Assembly (NCBI GenBank): GCA_934573855.1
Contig: CAKTMF010000001.1
Location: 124,001-188,000, forward strand
Direction: 5' to 3'
From: an uncultured Oscillospiraceae bacterium
GTDB lineage: Bacteria; Bacillota; Clostridia; Oscillospirales; Oscillospiraceae
DNA length: 64,000 bases
The translations under genes were made by a program, and so were the position numbers. A model generated the notes under the pieces. It ran no database searches, had not been told where the DNA came from, and worked only from the letters and a program-made list of their open reading frames with translations. The number at the start of each line of letters is the position of its first letter. Within the stretch, counting starts at the first letter, position 1. Positions 8,201 to 16,701 of the stretch are shown here, piece after piece.

Positions 8201-9517
8201 TTATACCTGCTCTCCGAAAAGTATTCCGTCCTCGGTCCCGGTGATGAGGACGTCGGCCATTTCGCCCTCCCGGCACATGCCCGAGAAGTACACCTGACCG
8301 TCTATGTCCGGCGAATCCGCGTAGGAGCGGCCGACGAAGCACTGCTCCTCCTCGTCGTAGTATTCGCAGAGGACCCTGATGGTTTTTCCGATAAAGCTCT
8401 CGCAGAACTCGTCCATGATGGGGGCCTGAAGCTCCATGATGAGGTCCGCCCGGCGCTGAGCCTCCTCGTAGTCGACGTGGGGCATTTTCGCGGCGGGAGT
8501 ACCTTCCTCGGGTGAGAAGGGGAATACGCCCACGCGCTGTATGCGCGCCTCCTTCAGGAACTCGCACAGCTCCTCAAACTCCGCCTCACCCTCGCCGGGA
8601 AGTCCGGAGATGAGACTTGTACGAAGCACCAGACCGGGGATACGCTCCTTGAGCCTGCCGAAAAGCTCGCGTATCTCCTCGCCGGTGCCGCGGCGGTTCA
8701 TGGATTTGAGTATATTGTCGTTGATGTGCTGGATGGGGATGTCAAGATACTTGACGATCTTGTCGTTTTCGGCGATCTCCTCGATAAGCTCGTCGTCGAA
8801 CTGATCGGGGTAGAGGTAGTGGAGACGTATCCACTCAATGCCCTCGATGGCGGCAAGCCTGCGGCACAGCTCCGCGAGGGAGCGCTTGCCGTAGAGGTCG
8901 GTGCCGTAGCGGGTGATGTCCTGCGCGATGACGATAAGCTCCTTTACGCCGTGCTGCGCAAGCTCCTCCGCCTCTGCCACGACGTTTTCCATGCTCCTCG
9001 AGCGATAGCGGCCGCGGATGTACGGGATGGCGCAGAAGGCGCAGAAATTGTTGCAGCCCTCGGCAATGCGGAGGTAGGCCCACGAGGGGCCGGTGGATAC
9101 GACGCGGGGTATCTCCTCGATGGGGGCGTTCCGGTCGCCGAAGCGGGAGAAATCCGCCCCGTTCAGCACGGCGTCGGCCGCGGCGACTATGTCGGCGAAG
9201 CTGCCCACGCCGAGTATTGCGTCGATCTCCGGCAGCTCCTGAAGGATGGAGTCCTTATAACGCTCGGCGAGACAGCCCGTGACGATGAGCGCCTTGAGCT
9301 TCCCGGCCTTTTTCAGCTCAGCCATTTCAAGAATGTTGTCGATGGCCTCGCTCTTTGCCGCGTCGATAAATCCGCAGGTGTTGACGATGGCAAGCTCGGC
9401 CCCCTCGGGGTCGGGTACAAGCTCGTAGCCTGCCTCGCTCAAAAGATATAACATCTGCTCGCTGTTGACCAGATTTTTGGCACAGCCGAGAGATATCATC
9501 GCAAAAGTATGTATCAT
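8201..9517 (-). CDS. rimO: Ribosomal protein uS12 (Asp88) methylthiotransferase RimO
   Basis: Radical SAM methylthiotransferase acting on ribosomal protein S12. Length is 438 residues. The N-terminal UPF0004 domain carries SLGCAKNLVNSE, NTCGFI and VTGCLAERY (three cluster cysteines). The radical SAM motif is CNNFCAFC, and a TRAM domain closes the protein. The ATG at 9517 is used because it begins the family's MI-H-F-x-M-x-SLGC start and has a GAGGA site inside the end of recX. It starts 4 nt after the recX stop. Confidence 0.95.
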   Translation of the reverse strand: MIHTFAMISLGCAKNLVNSEQMLYLLSEAGYELVPDPEGAELAIVNTCGFIDAAKSEAIDNILEMAELKKAGKLKALIVTGCLAERYKDSILQELPEIDAILGVGSFADIVAAADAVLNGADFSRFGDRNAPIEEIPRVVSTGPSWAYLRIAEGCNNFCAFCAIPYIRGRYRSRSMENVVAEAEELAQHGVKELIVIAQDITRYGTDLYGKRSLAELCRRLAAIEGIEWIRLHYLYPDQFDDELIEEIAENDKIVKYLDIPIQHINDNILKSMNRRGTGEEIRELFGRLKERIPGLVLRTSLISGLPGEGEAEFEELCEFLKEARIQRVGVFPFSPEEGTPAAKMPHVDYEEAQRRADLIMELQAPIMDEFCESFIGKTIRVLCEYYDEEEQCFVGRSYADSPDIDGQVYFSGMCREGEMADVLITGTEDGILFGEQV

Positions 9518-9521
9518 ATGA

Positions 9522-10136
9522 TCAGTATTCCTCATCGGTCTCCGCGCTGTATCTCGCAAGGGCGGAGCGTATCTCCTCCCATGAGTAGCCGCGGCGGTAA
9601 AGTGAATTGCCGAGCTTTCTGACCTGCTCGCGGTCGCCGGGGTCCTTGAGCTTCGCGGATATGAGCCGGTCGAGCTTTCCGTCCGTCTCGGGCATTGCGC
9701 CGAGAGCCTCGTCCCAAAGCTCACGCGGGACGCCGCGCCGTGAAAGCTCCGTGCGGACGCGCCCCGCGCCGTAGCCCTTGGAGGCATAGTGGCGCGCGAC
9801 GGCGGCGGCGTAGCTCTCGTCGCTGAGGAAGCCGTTCTCGCTCAGCCAGCTCACGCAGTAGTCGGCGTTTTCCGCACTCTCGCCCTTCTGGACGAGCTTG
9901 TCGTGCAGCTCCTTCCTGGACATTAGCCGCCGGGATATCATCTCAAGCGCCCTGTCGCGGGCGATGGATCTGCCGGAGGCACTGCGCAGGGCGCGGATAT
10001 CCTCCTCGTCAAGCTCCTTACCGGAGAAGAGGCGGAGGTCCGTCACCACGTTGAGGCTCGACCGTATCTCGCTCCCGTCCTCAAGGCATACCGTTATCCG
10101 CCCCGGGGAGGTCTGTTTCAGCGCTTTTATGAGCAT
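9522..10136 (-). CDS. recX: Regulatory protein RecX
   Basis: Modulator of RecA filaments. The protein is 204 residues, helical and rich in Arg/Lys, with the repeated three-helix units typical of RecX (ALEMISRRLMSRKELHDKL, ARHYASKGYGAGRVR, LYRRGYSWEEIRSAL). It starts 9 nt after the recA stop, the expected recA-recX pairing. The ribosome site (GAGGG) lies in the end of recA. Confidence 0.92.
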   Translation of the reverse strand: MLIKALKQTSPGRITVCLEDGSEIRSSLNVVTDLRLFSGKELDEEDIRALRSASGRSIARDRALEMISRRLMSRKELHDKLVQKGESAENADYCVSWLSENGFLSDESYAAAVARHYASKGYGAGRVRTELSRRGVPRELWDEALGAMPETDGKLDRLISAKLKDPGDREQVRKLGNSLYRRGYSWEEIRSALARYSAETDEEY

Positions 10137-10145
10137 CGAATGCTA

Positions 10146-11246
10146 TCAGCCCTCGTCAAAGTCGTCCGCGGAGACGTTGACGGCCTTTGCCGCGGCGCTC
10201 TCGGCCTCCTTGCGGCCTCTGGGAGAGAGCTTCCATGCGTTGTCGTAGATCTCCTGAGCGATACGCTCGCGGACCTCCTCGTTGTTGGCGAGGTATTCCT
10301 TCACGCCGTCGCGGCCCTGGATACGCTGGCCGTTGCAGGTGTACCACGCGCCGGCCTTGTCGATGACGTCGAGCTTTACGCCCAGATCGACTATCTCGCC
10401 GACACGGGAGATGCCCTCGCCGTACATTATATCGAACTCCGCCTCACGGAAGGGGGGCGCGACCTTGTTCTTCACGACCTTTGCGCGGGTGCGGTTGCCG
10501 ACCAGCTCGCCGTTGACCTTGAGAGTCTCGATACGGCGCATGTCGATACGCACGGAGGCATAGTACTTGAGCGCGAGACCGCCGGGCGTGGTCTCGGGGT
10601 TGCCGTAGACGACGCCGATCTTCTGACGCAGCTGGTTGATGAAGATGACGGTGCAGTTGTTCTTGGATATCGCGCCGGCCAGTCTGCGCATGGCCTGAGA
10701 CATGAGTCTCGCGAGAGCGCCGACCACGGTGTCGCCGACCTCGCCCTCGAGCTCAACACGGGGGATGAGCGCCGCGACGGAGTCGATGACGACGACGTCC
10801 ACCGCGCCGGAGCGCACGAGCGACTCCGCAATGTCCAGCGCCTGCTCGCCGGTATCGGGCTGAGAGATGAGCAGACTGTTGATGTCGACGCCGAGAGCCT
10901 TGGCGTAGGCAGGCTCGAGCGCATGCTCAACGTCGATATACGCCGCGTCGCCGCCCTTCTTCTGCGCGGAGGCGACCACATGGAGCGCCAGCGTAGTTTT
11001 ACCGCAGGACTCGGGTCCGTAGATCTCAACTATCCTGCCTCTGGGGACGCCGCCTATGCCAAGCGCCATATCCAGCGAGAGAGAGCCGGTGGACAGGGCC
11101 TCGACATTTTCCGCGATGTCGTCGCCGAGACGCATGATGGTACCCTTGCCGTAGTCCTTTTCTATTTTCGCGATGGCGGTCTCGAGCGCTTTTTTCTTGT
11201 CGCTCACGGCGGGAGCCGCCGCCACGGCCTTTTTCTTCTCTGCCAT
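10146..11246 (-). CDS. recA: Recombinase RecA
   Basis: Strand-exchange and SOS coprotease protein of 366 residues. Walker A is GPESCGKTTLAL, Walker B VVVIDSVAALIPR, and the DNA-binding loop regions (GEVGDTVVGALARLMSQ, INQLRQKIGVVYGNPETTPGG) are intact. The C-terminus ends in an acidic tail (DDFDEG). The N-terminus has a Lys/Ala-rich lead of about 20 residues. An AAGGAG site precedes the ATG. It lies inside a longer operon with prmC and yqhQ upstream. No clear LexA box was seen immediately upstream. Confidence 0.98.
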   Translation of the reverse strand: MAEKKKAVAAAPAVSDKKKALETAIAKIEKDYGKGTIMRLGDDIAENVEALSTGSLSLDMALGIGGVPRGRIVEIYGPESCGKTTLALHVVASAQKKGGDAAYIDVEHALEPAYAKALGVDINSLLISQPDTGEQALDIAESLVRSGAVDVVVIDSVAALIPRVELEGEVGDTVVGALARLMSQAMRRLAGAISKNNCTVIFINQLRQKIGVVYGNPETTPGGLALKYYASVRIDMRRIETLKVNGELVGNRTRAKVVKNKVAPPFREAEFDIMYGEGISRVGEIVDLGVKLDVIDKAGAWYTCNGQRIQGRDGVKEYLANNEEVRERIAQEIYDNAWKLSPRGRKEAESAAAKAVNVSADDFDEG

Positions 11247-11264
11247 GTTGTTATCTCCTTATTT

Positions 11265-12119
11265 TTATATGATCCCGACCACGACGCGGTCGACGCCCAA
11301 TGTATCCTTGCGTGTGAAAACGGAGCGGAAGGACGCAGCCTGAAGCATTTCGGAAACTGCCCCGGCCTGCCCCTCGCCGACCTCAAAGAGCAGCATGCCG
11401 TAGGGGCGAAGCGTGGTCCTCCAGTGCTTGATGATGGATTTATAAAATCTCAGTCCGTCCTCGCCGCCGTCCAAAGCCCAGAGCGGCTCGTGATCCTTCA
11501 CGGAGCTGTCGAGCGTGTCGATCTCGGCGGTTGCGATATAGGGAGGGTTGGAAATTATCATATCGAACTGGCCTATGCTCATGGGCGGTGAGCTGAGAGC
11601 GTCTGCCTGCATGCATATCGCGCGGGCCGAGAGCCGGTTGAGCGCGATGTTCTTACGGCATATCTCAAGGGCGCTGGGGCTGATGTCGACGGCGACAAGC
11701 TTTGTCGCGGGCATTTCGTGACCCACCGCGCAGGTTATGCAGCCGCTGCCGCAGCAGAGGTCCAGCACCTTCGCGTCCATCTTGTAGCCGGTGAGCAGCT
11801 CCTTTGCGGTGTTCACCAGCACCTCGGTGTCCATGCGGGGGATAAGCACGTCCGGGGTGACTATCATCGGCAGACCGTAAAACTCCCACGAGCCGGTTAT
11901 GTACGCCACGGGTTCACCCGCGATACGCCGCTCGATGTACTCGCGCACCTTGCTCTCCACCTCGGAGGTGGTGTAAAGGTGCAGATCGCGCATAAGCTCG
12001 GCAGAGCTTTTCCCGGCGGCGTGGGCGACGATGAGCCGCGCCTCAAGATTGTACGCCTCTATCCCGCAGCGCCGCAGCGCCGTGCGGGCGGAAAAATAAA
12101 TGTCGTTGTATGTTTTCAA
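11265..12119 (-). CDS. prmC: Peptide chain release factor N(5)-glutamine methyltransferase
   Basis: Methylates the GGQ glutamine of release factors. The protein is 284 residues. It has the N-terminal helical domain (residues 1-75) and a Rossmann methyltransferase domain with the SAM motif VLDLCCGSGCITCAVG and the catalytic NPPY motif (IISNPPYIAT). The start codon is TTG at 12119, preceded by an AGGTGG-type site in the end of yqhQ. Neighbouring yqhQ-prmC is a common clostridial pair. Confidence 0.94.
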   Translation of the reverse strand: MKTYNDIYFSARTALRRCGIEAYNLEARLIVAHAAGKSSAELMRDLHLYTTSEVESKVREYIERRIAGEPVAYITGSWEFYGLPMIVTPDVLIPRMDTEVLVNTAKELLTGYKMDAKVLDLCCGSGCITCAVGHEMPATKLVAVDISPSALEICRKNIALNRLSARAICMQADALSSPPMSIGQFDMIISNPPYIATAEIDTLDSSVKDHEPLWALDGGEDGLRFYKSIIKHWRTTLRPYGMLLFEVGEGQAGAVSEMLQAASFRSVFTRKDTLGVDRVVVGII

Positions 12120-12131
12120 GGAGCCGCCACC

Positions 12132-13082
12132 TCAGCTTCCCCAGACGTCGGAGCCGCTCTCCTCGGGTATGACCAGCTGGAGGGCGCGGATGGCGCACTC
12201 GATCATGCCGTCGTCAGGCTCGCTCGTCGTAATGCGCTGCAGCCACTTCCCGGGCGCGGACAGCGCGGCGGAGAGCGCGTTGTCATGCTTGCCGCACCAG
12301 CGGTTTATCTCGTAGCTGATACCGACCACTATCGGCAGCAGGAGCAGATGACAGCCCATGCGCACAAAGGTGTTGTCCGCGCGGACAACGGAGTTTACAA
12401 GTATGCTCACGACCACGACGACCAGCAGAAAGCTGGTGCCGCAGCGGGGGTGAAAGCGCGACTCGGGGCGGACGTTGTCGACGGTCAGCTCCTTGCCGTG
12501 TTCGTAGCAGAAGATGGTCTTATGCTCCGCACCGTGATAGCGGAAAAGGCGCTTTACGTCGGGCGAGAGCGTACAGAGCTTCATGTAGCAGAGCAGTATG
12601 ATTATCCTCACGACGCCCTCGGAGATGTTGCGGACAAAGTAATGTCCGGAAAGCCCCTTGAAAAGTCCCACGACGAACGCGGGCAGGAAAATGAACAGGA
12701 ACAGCGACAGCAGCACGCCCAGCACGACGGCCGCGCCGATGATGAGCTTCTTCGCCTTTTCCTCGGAAAAGTGCGATTCGATCCATTTGTCGAGCTTGTC
12801 CGGTTCGCCCTGCTCCTCGACGGGGATGAGGTCCGCCGAGTAGGTCAGCGCCTGCATGCCCTTGACCATGGAGTCGAGGAACGTGACGCAGCCGCGTATG
12901 AACGGCACGCCGAGTATGGGGTATCTGTCCTTTATGAGCCTGAGCTCGTCGACCTTTTCGACAAGACCGTCCACCGTGCGGCAGACGATGGCCTGCTTCT
13001 TCGGACCGCGCATGAGTATGCCCTCGATAAGCGCCTGACCGCCTATGGAGGTGCGGAAATCAGAGGATCTGTTTTCTGGCAT
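12132..13082 (-). CDS. yqhQ: DUF1385 (YqhQ family) membrane protein
   Basis: A 316-residue integral membrane protein of unknown function. The family start is visible (SIGGQALIEGILMRGP), as are several hydrophobic helices (residues about 90-140 and 215-250) and the conserved YHGAEHKTIFCYEHG and HPRCGTSFL segments. The ATG at 13082 has a GGGAG site. This start lies 23 nt inside the end of the sensor kinase gene, so the two are translationally coupled. Confidence 0.9.
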   Translation of the reverse strand: MPENRSSDFRTSIGGQALIEGILMRGPKKQAIVCRTVDGLVEKVDELRLIKDRYPILGVPFIRGCVTFLDSMVKGMQALTYSADLIPVEEQGEPDKLDKWIESHFSEEKAKKLIIGAAVVLGVLLSLFLFIFLPAFVVGLFKGLSGHYFVRNISEGVVRIIILLCYMKLCTLSPDVKRLFRYHGAEHKTIFCYEHGKELTVDNVRPESRFHPRCGTSFLLVVVVVSILVNSVVRADNTFVRMGCHLLLLPIVVGISYEINRWCGKHDNALSAALSAPGKWLQRITTSEPDDGMIECAIRALQLVIPEESGSDVWGS

Positions 13083-14085
13083 TGTTTTCTCCCTGCTTCG
13101 AGGTGAGCGGCAGCAGCACCGTGACCCGGCAGCCGCACTCCTCGGCATTTTCTATGTTGAGCTGTCCGCCGTGGCGGGTGACTATCTCGTCGCACACGGC
13201 AAGACCGATACCGGTGCCGCGGTTCTTGGAGCTGCCCTTGTAGAACTTCTCCTTGACATGGGGAAGCTCCGCCTTGGGTATGCCGTGACCGTAGTCCCGG
13301 ATGACGATATGGACGTATGAGCTGTCGGAGGAGAGGGAAACGTCGATCTTCTTTCCGTCTCCGCCGTGATTGAGGGCGTTGTCGAGCAGATTGAGGAACA
13401 CCTGCTTGAGCCGCTCGGGGTCGCCGGGGATAAGGGGTATCTCCGCGTCGGGCGCGGTGTAGTTTATCTCCATGCCGGCCTGCCGCATAAGCTCGCCGTA
13501 GGTGAAAAGCGCGTCCTCAAGCTCCGCCGCGATGTCGATAAGCTCGATACGGAGGTTGAAGCGGCCGTCCTGTATACGCGTAAATTCAAGAAGCTCCTTT
13601 ACCATTCCGGTGAGGCGCTCGGCCTCCTTGGAGATGATGTGTATGCCCCGGAGAGAGTCGCCCTGGACCGCGGGGTCATAGGCGATGGTCTCCGCCCAGC
13701 CGGTGATGGCGGTGAGCGGGGTGCGAAGCTCGTGCGAGACCTGAGAGATGAAGTCCGTTCTCGACTTCTCGGCCACGGCGACCTTGACGGACATGTCGTT
13801 TATCTCGTCGGTGAGACTGCCTATCTCGTTGTCGGATCTCTTTTCTATCTGCGTGCCGTAGCTCCCGGAGGCTATGCGCTCCGCCGCGGCGGTAAGCTCG
13901 TTTATCGGGTCGGCTACATAGCGCGAGAACCATAAATTCAGCCCGATGATGTACAGGCAGATGACGACGATCATCACCACCGCCCAGATCACATGCCCGC
14001 GCGTTATGGACCACACCGCCGCCAGAAGCACGCACAGCGCGGCCAGACCCGACACGAGAAGCTGCATTCTGAGGTTTTTCAGCAT
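13060..14085 (-). CDS. Sensor histidine kinase
   Basis: A 341-residue membrane kinase, partner of the response regulator just upstream. Two membrane helices (residues 7-25 and 31-49) are joined by only a few residues, so there is no sizeable outside sensing domain. A HAMP linker (50-100) leads to a HisKA domain with SHELRTPLTAITGWAE (phospho-His near 117). The HATPase domain has N-box NLLDNALNHG, G1 DYGHGIP and G2 GTGIGLAV. The layout resembles the PhoR/ResE class. The short loop suggests it senses within the membrane or through another protein. Confidence 0.92.
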   Translation of the reverse strand: MLKNLRMQLLVSGLAALCVLLAAVWSITRGHVIWAVVMIVVICLYIIGLNLWFSRYVADPINELTAAAERIASGSYGTQIEKRSDNEIGSLTDEINDMSVKVAVAEKSRTDFISQVSHELRTPLTAITGWAETIAYDPAVQGDSLRGIHIISKEAERLTGMVKELLEFTRIQDGRFNLRIELIDIAAELEDALFTYGELMRQAGMEINYTAPDAEIPLIPGDPERLKQVFLNLLDNALNHGGDGKKIDVSLSSDSSYVHIVIRDYGHGIPKAELPHVKEKFYKGSSKNRGTGIGLAVCDEIVTRHGGQLNIENAEECGCRVTVLLPLTSKQGENNARKQIL

Positions 14086-14119
14086 TTATCCTTACTTCCT
14101 AAAAAATCTTTGTGCCGGA

Positions 14120-14809
14120 TCAGTATCCCCACTTGTAGCCGTAGCCCCATACCGTGGTGAGGTACTCGGGCTCTGTGGGGTCGCTCTCGATCTTTATACG
14201 CAGACGGCGGATATTGACGTCGACGGTCTTGAGCTCGCCGCTGAACTCCCCGCCCCAGACGGAGGTGAGGATATCCTCGCGGGACATGGCCTTGCCGGGA
14301 TTTTCCATAAAGAGCTTCATGAGCAGGTATTCTATCTGGGTGAGCTTCAGGCGCTGGCCGTCCTTTTCAAGGGTGCGGTTGCGCGTGTTAAGGACGAAGG
14401 GGCCGCTGACAAGCTCCGCGGCGGTCTTTTCCTCCTCGTCTATGCCGAGACGGCGGATGAGCGCGTCGACGCGGGCGGTAAGCTCGGCGGGGGAGAAGGG
14501 CTTCGTAACATAGTCGTCCGCGCCGGTCATGAGACCCGTGACCTTGTCTATCTCCTGACTCTTGGCGGTGAGCATGATTATCCCCATCTTGGAGCCGGTG
14601 GCGCGGATACGGCGGCAGACCTCGAAGCCGTCTATGTCCGGCAGCATAACGTCCAGCAGCGCAAGGCAGATGTCGGGATTTACCTTGAGCTTTTCAAGCG
14701 CCATCATGCCGTTTTCCGCCTCAATAGGCTCAAAGCCGCTGCGGCGCAGGTTGATGACGACAAAGCTGCGGATGTTGGCTTCGTCCTCAAGAACGAGAAT
14801 TTTCTTCAT
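14120..14809 (-). CDS. OmpR/PhoB-family response regulator
   Basis: A 229-residue transcription regulator. The receiver domain has the acidic pair in LVLEDEAN, the phospho-acceptor Asp in ALLDVMLPD (near 54) and the Lys in DYVTKPF. The C-terminal winged helix-turn-helix ends in the family's YLTTVWGYGYKW. It is the first gene of the minus-strand run and precedes its kinase by 34 nt. It may therefore set expression of the whole recA-rimO-cysS run unless internal promoters exist. Confidence 0.94.
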   Translation of the reverse strand: MKKILVLEDEANIRSFVVINLRRSGFEPIEAENGMMALEKLKVNPDICLALLDVMLPDIDGFEVCRRIRATGSKMGIIMLTAKSQEIDKVTGLMTGADDYVTKPFSPAELTARVDALIRRLGIDEEEKTAAELVSGPFVLNTRNRTLEKDGQRLKLTQIEYLLMKLFMENPGKAMSREDILTSVWGGEFSGELKTVDVNIRRLRIKIESDPTEPEYLTTVWGYGYKWGY

Positions 14810-14857
14810 AATATGTTATCCTCCCAGTCAGAGTAAAGAAAGCTATACGGACAATGA

Positions 14858-14863
14858 ATTATA
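14858..14863 (-). promoter_or_regulatory. Extended -10 promoter of the two-component operon
   Basis: The minus strand reads TGTTATAAT, a consensus -10 with the TGn extension, about 50 nt before the response regulator start. The -35 is poor, as is common with extended -10 promoters. Confidence 0.65.
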
Positions 14864-14988
14864 ACACATCTCTGACAAAATTGATAGCCATAGTTTCAAA
14901 AAATAAATATTTTTTTACAATGATTACAACCGAAAAACGCCGCAGTGGCAATTTCGCATGGTTTGTGCGCCAGATGACGTGATTCGTG

Positions 14989-15017
14989 TTGTAAATCGGC
15001 ATGTTTGATGGTAAAAT
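14989..15017 (+). promoter_or_regulatory. Promoter of the HGSNAT-like gene
   Basis: TTGTAA and TAAAAT are separated by 17 bases, with TGG before the -10, about 30 bases before the ATG at 15049. Confidence 0.6.
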
Positions 15018-15048
15018 ATTTCCAGCCGATACGAAAAAGGAGCGCGCC

Positions 15049-15807
15049 ATGACAGAGAACGACAAACGATATCATCTCATCGACGGGATACGCGGAGCCA
15101 CCGTTATCAGCATGGTACTCTACCATTTCTTTTACGACTTTTTTGTGGTGTACGGCGGCGAACCGAGGTGGTACGCCGGCCCGGCGGTGCATTTCTGGCA
15201 GCAGACCATATGCTGGAGCTTCATACTCATCTCCGGCTTCGTCTGGCCGTGGGGGAGGAAGAAAAACCTCCGGCGCGGCGTCGTGCTGAACCTTCTGGGC
15301 CTTGGCATAACCGTCGTCACGCGCCTTTTCATGCCGGAGCAGACGGTGCGCTTCGGCATACTCAACTTCCTCGGCTGCGCGGTGCTGCTGATGTATCTTC
15401 TCGAAAAGCCGGCTCGCAGGCTCCCGCCGGTGCCGGGGCTTGTGCTGTCGTTCGCGCTGTTTCTGCTTACGCTGCACATAAACGAGGGCTACATAGGCTT
15501 TCGCGCTCTGCTCAGTATCGACCTGCCGTCGGCGCTGTACGAAGTGAGGCTGCTCACGCCGCTGGGCTTTCCGTTCCGCGGCTTTCAGTCAGGGGACTTT
15601 TTCCCGATACTGCCGTGGCTGCTGCTGTACCTCACTGGCTATCACCTCGGCCGGGTGTTCGAGCGCTGCCGTGAGCTGCACGGCGCGGCAAGGATAAATA
15701 TACCGGTGCTTTCGTACGTCGGACGCAGGACGCTGTGGGTATATCTGCTCCACCAGCCGCTCTGCGTGCTTGCCTGCTGCATTATCCTCAGGCGTCCGCT
15801 CTTTTGA
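15049..15807 (+). CDS. DUF1624/HGSNAT-like membrane acyltransferase domain protein
   Basis: A 252-residue polytopic membrane protein related to the catalytic domain of heparan-alpha-glucosaminide N-acetyltransferase (DUF1624). The conserved opening DGIRGATVISMVLYH at residues 10-24, with its membrane His, is clear, followed by about six or seven hydrophobic helices. The ATG at 15049 follows an AAAGGAG site; an ATG at 15001 overlaps the promoter. Function in bacteria is unclear. It may acetylate cell-surface sugars, which is inference from the family only. Confidence 0.8.
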   Translation: MTENDKRYHLIDGIRGATVISMVLYHFFYDFFVVYGGEPRWYAGPAVHFWQQTICWSFILISGFVWPWGRKKNLRRGVVLNLLGLGITVVTRLFMPEQTVRFGILNFLGCAVLLMYLLEKPARRLPPVPGLVLSFALFLLTLHINEGYIGFRALLSIDLPSALYEVRLLTPLGFPFRGFQSGDFFPILPWLLLYLTGYHLGRVFERCRELHGAARINIPVLSYVGRRTLWVYLLHQPLCVLACCIILRRPLF

Positions 15808-15827
15808 ATTTGAAATGAAAGCAGACT

Positions 15828-15860
15828 CGCGCCCCGGCCTTTTAGAAAGGCCGGGGCGCG
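15828..15860. terminator. GC-rich hairpin between converging genes
   Basis: Near-perfect arms of about 15 bases (cgcgccccggcctt and aaggccggggcgcg) sit between two convergent genes. There is no long T-run on either side. Confidence 0.65.
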
Positions 15861-15874
15861 AAAAGCTTTGCGGC

Positions 15875-16474
15875 TCACGATCTCTTTGTGCCTATGCGCT
15901 GTACCCATCCGATGATCTGGCCGGACAGTATGACGGTCAGCAGAGAATAGAATATCTTCCTGAACGGGATGTAGCTCAGCGAGAGGAGCAGCACTGTCAT
16001 GTCGCTTGTCAGGTATATCCACTGAATGCGCGCGCCGGTGAGGCGCGAAAGACTCATGGCGAGGGCGTCGTCCCCGCTCGTCGCTCCGCCCGCGCGGACG
16101 CAGAAGCCCGCACCGATGCCGATGAAGAGCGCGCCGAGTATAGAGGCGGCAAGGGGATAGAGCGCGATATCCGGATATATCGGCGGGAACAGCTCGCACA
16201 CCGCGTAGGCCGCGGAGAAGCCGCCCGTAGCCACCAGAGAGTATATGATGAAGCTCCTCCCGAGCGTCCTCCATCCGAGTGCGTAGCACAGAGTGTTGAA
16301 TACCGCGCCGGAGATGGCCGGGGAGAGGCCGAACCAGTGATCCAAAAGCAGCGTCGCGCCCAGCACGCCGCCCTCCGTGATCCCGGCGACGGCATGGATG
16401 TTGTACATGCCGAAGGCCTGAACGGCGGCCGATAAAAGCGCCGTTATACAGTTTTTCAGTTTGATATCTTTCAT
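15875..16474 (-). CDS. YitT/DUF161 family membrane protein
   Basis: A 199-residue protein with about six hydrophobic helices (LLSAAVQAFGMYNI, IAGITEGGVLGATLLL and others), matching the membrane half of YitT proteins. The cytosolic DUF2179 domain that many relatives carry at the C-terminus is missing; the protein ends shortly after the last helix. The gene is preceded by a long leader with stem-loops and by a GAGG site 8 nt before the ATG. Transported substrate unknown. Confidence 0.75.
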   Translation of the reverse strand: MKDIKLKNCITALLSAAVQAFGMYNIHAVAGITEGGVLGATLLLDHWFGLSPAISGAVFNTLCYALGWRTLGRSFIIYSLVATGGFSAAYAVCELFPPIYPDIALYPLAASILGALFIGIGAGFCVRAGGATSGDDALAMSLSRLTGARIQWIYLTSDMTVLLLSLSYIPFRKIFYSLLTVILSGQIIGWVQRIGTKRS

Positions 16475-16649
16475 GTCTGTTACCTCGCTGTCTGACGGTG
16501 ATGTGCAAAAAAGAAGAGCCTTTCATACGGCGCCGCGCTGGCGCGATATCAAAAGCCCTCCTCTTGAAGGACCGGCTGACTGTCAGCCGGCTTAAAGACG
16601 GTTCTCTTGCTCCTGTCAGCTAATGGTAACACAGCCGGAGCATAAAAGC
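16475..16649 (-). promoter_or_regulatory. Structured 5' leader of the YitT-like gene
   Basis: On the minus strand a possible promoter (TTGCTT, 17 bases, TACCAT, around 16645-16617) is followed by a leader of about 140 nt. The leader holds one strong hairpin (gccggctgacagtcagccgg, about 16576-16595) and then a GC-rich stem with short T-run just before the ribosome site. I do not recognise a known riboswitch consensus in it. Confidence 0.4.
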
Positions 16650-16691
16650 AAGCCCCCGGCGGGAGCGAAGCGAAGCTCCCTCCGGGGGCTT
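16650..16691 (-). terminator. Terminator hairpin of the iron ABC operon
   Basis: Arms aagcccccgg and ccgggggctt with an inner GGGAGC/GCTCCC stem lie 11 nt after the stop of the ATP-binding gene. The T-run on the minus strand is short. Confidence 0.75.
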
Positions 16692-16701
16692 ATCCTGCGT
16701 C

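Noticed and set aside
16475..16649. Known riboswitch or T-box before the YitT-like gene
   Set aside because: I compared it by eye with fluoride, guanidine, ZTP, THF and T-box signatures and found no match.
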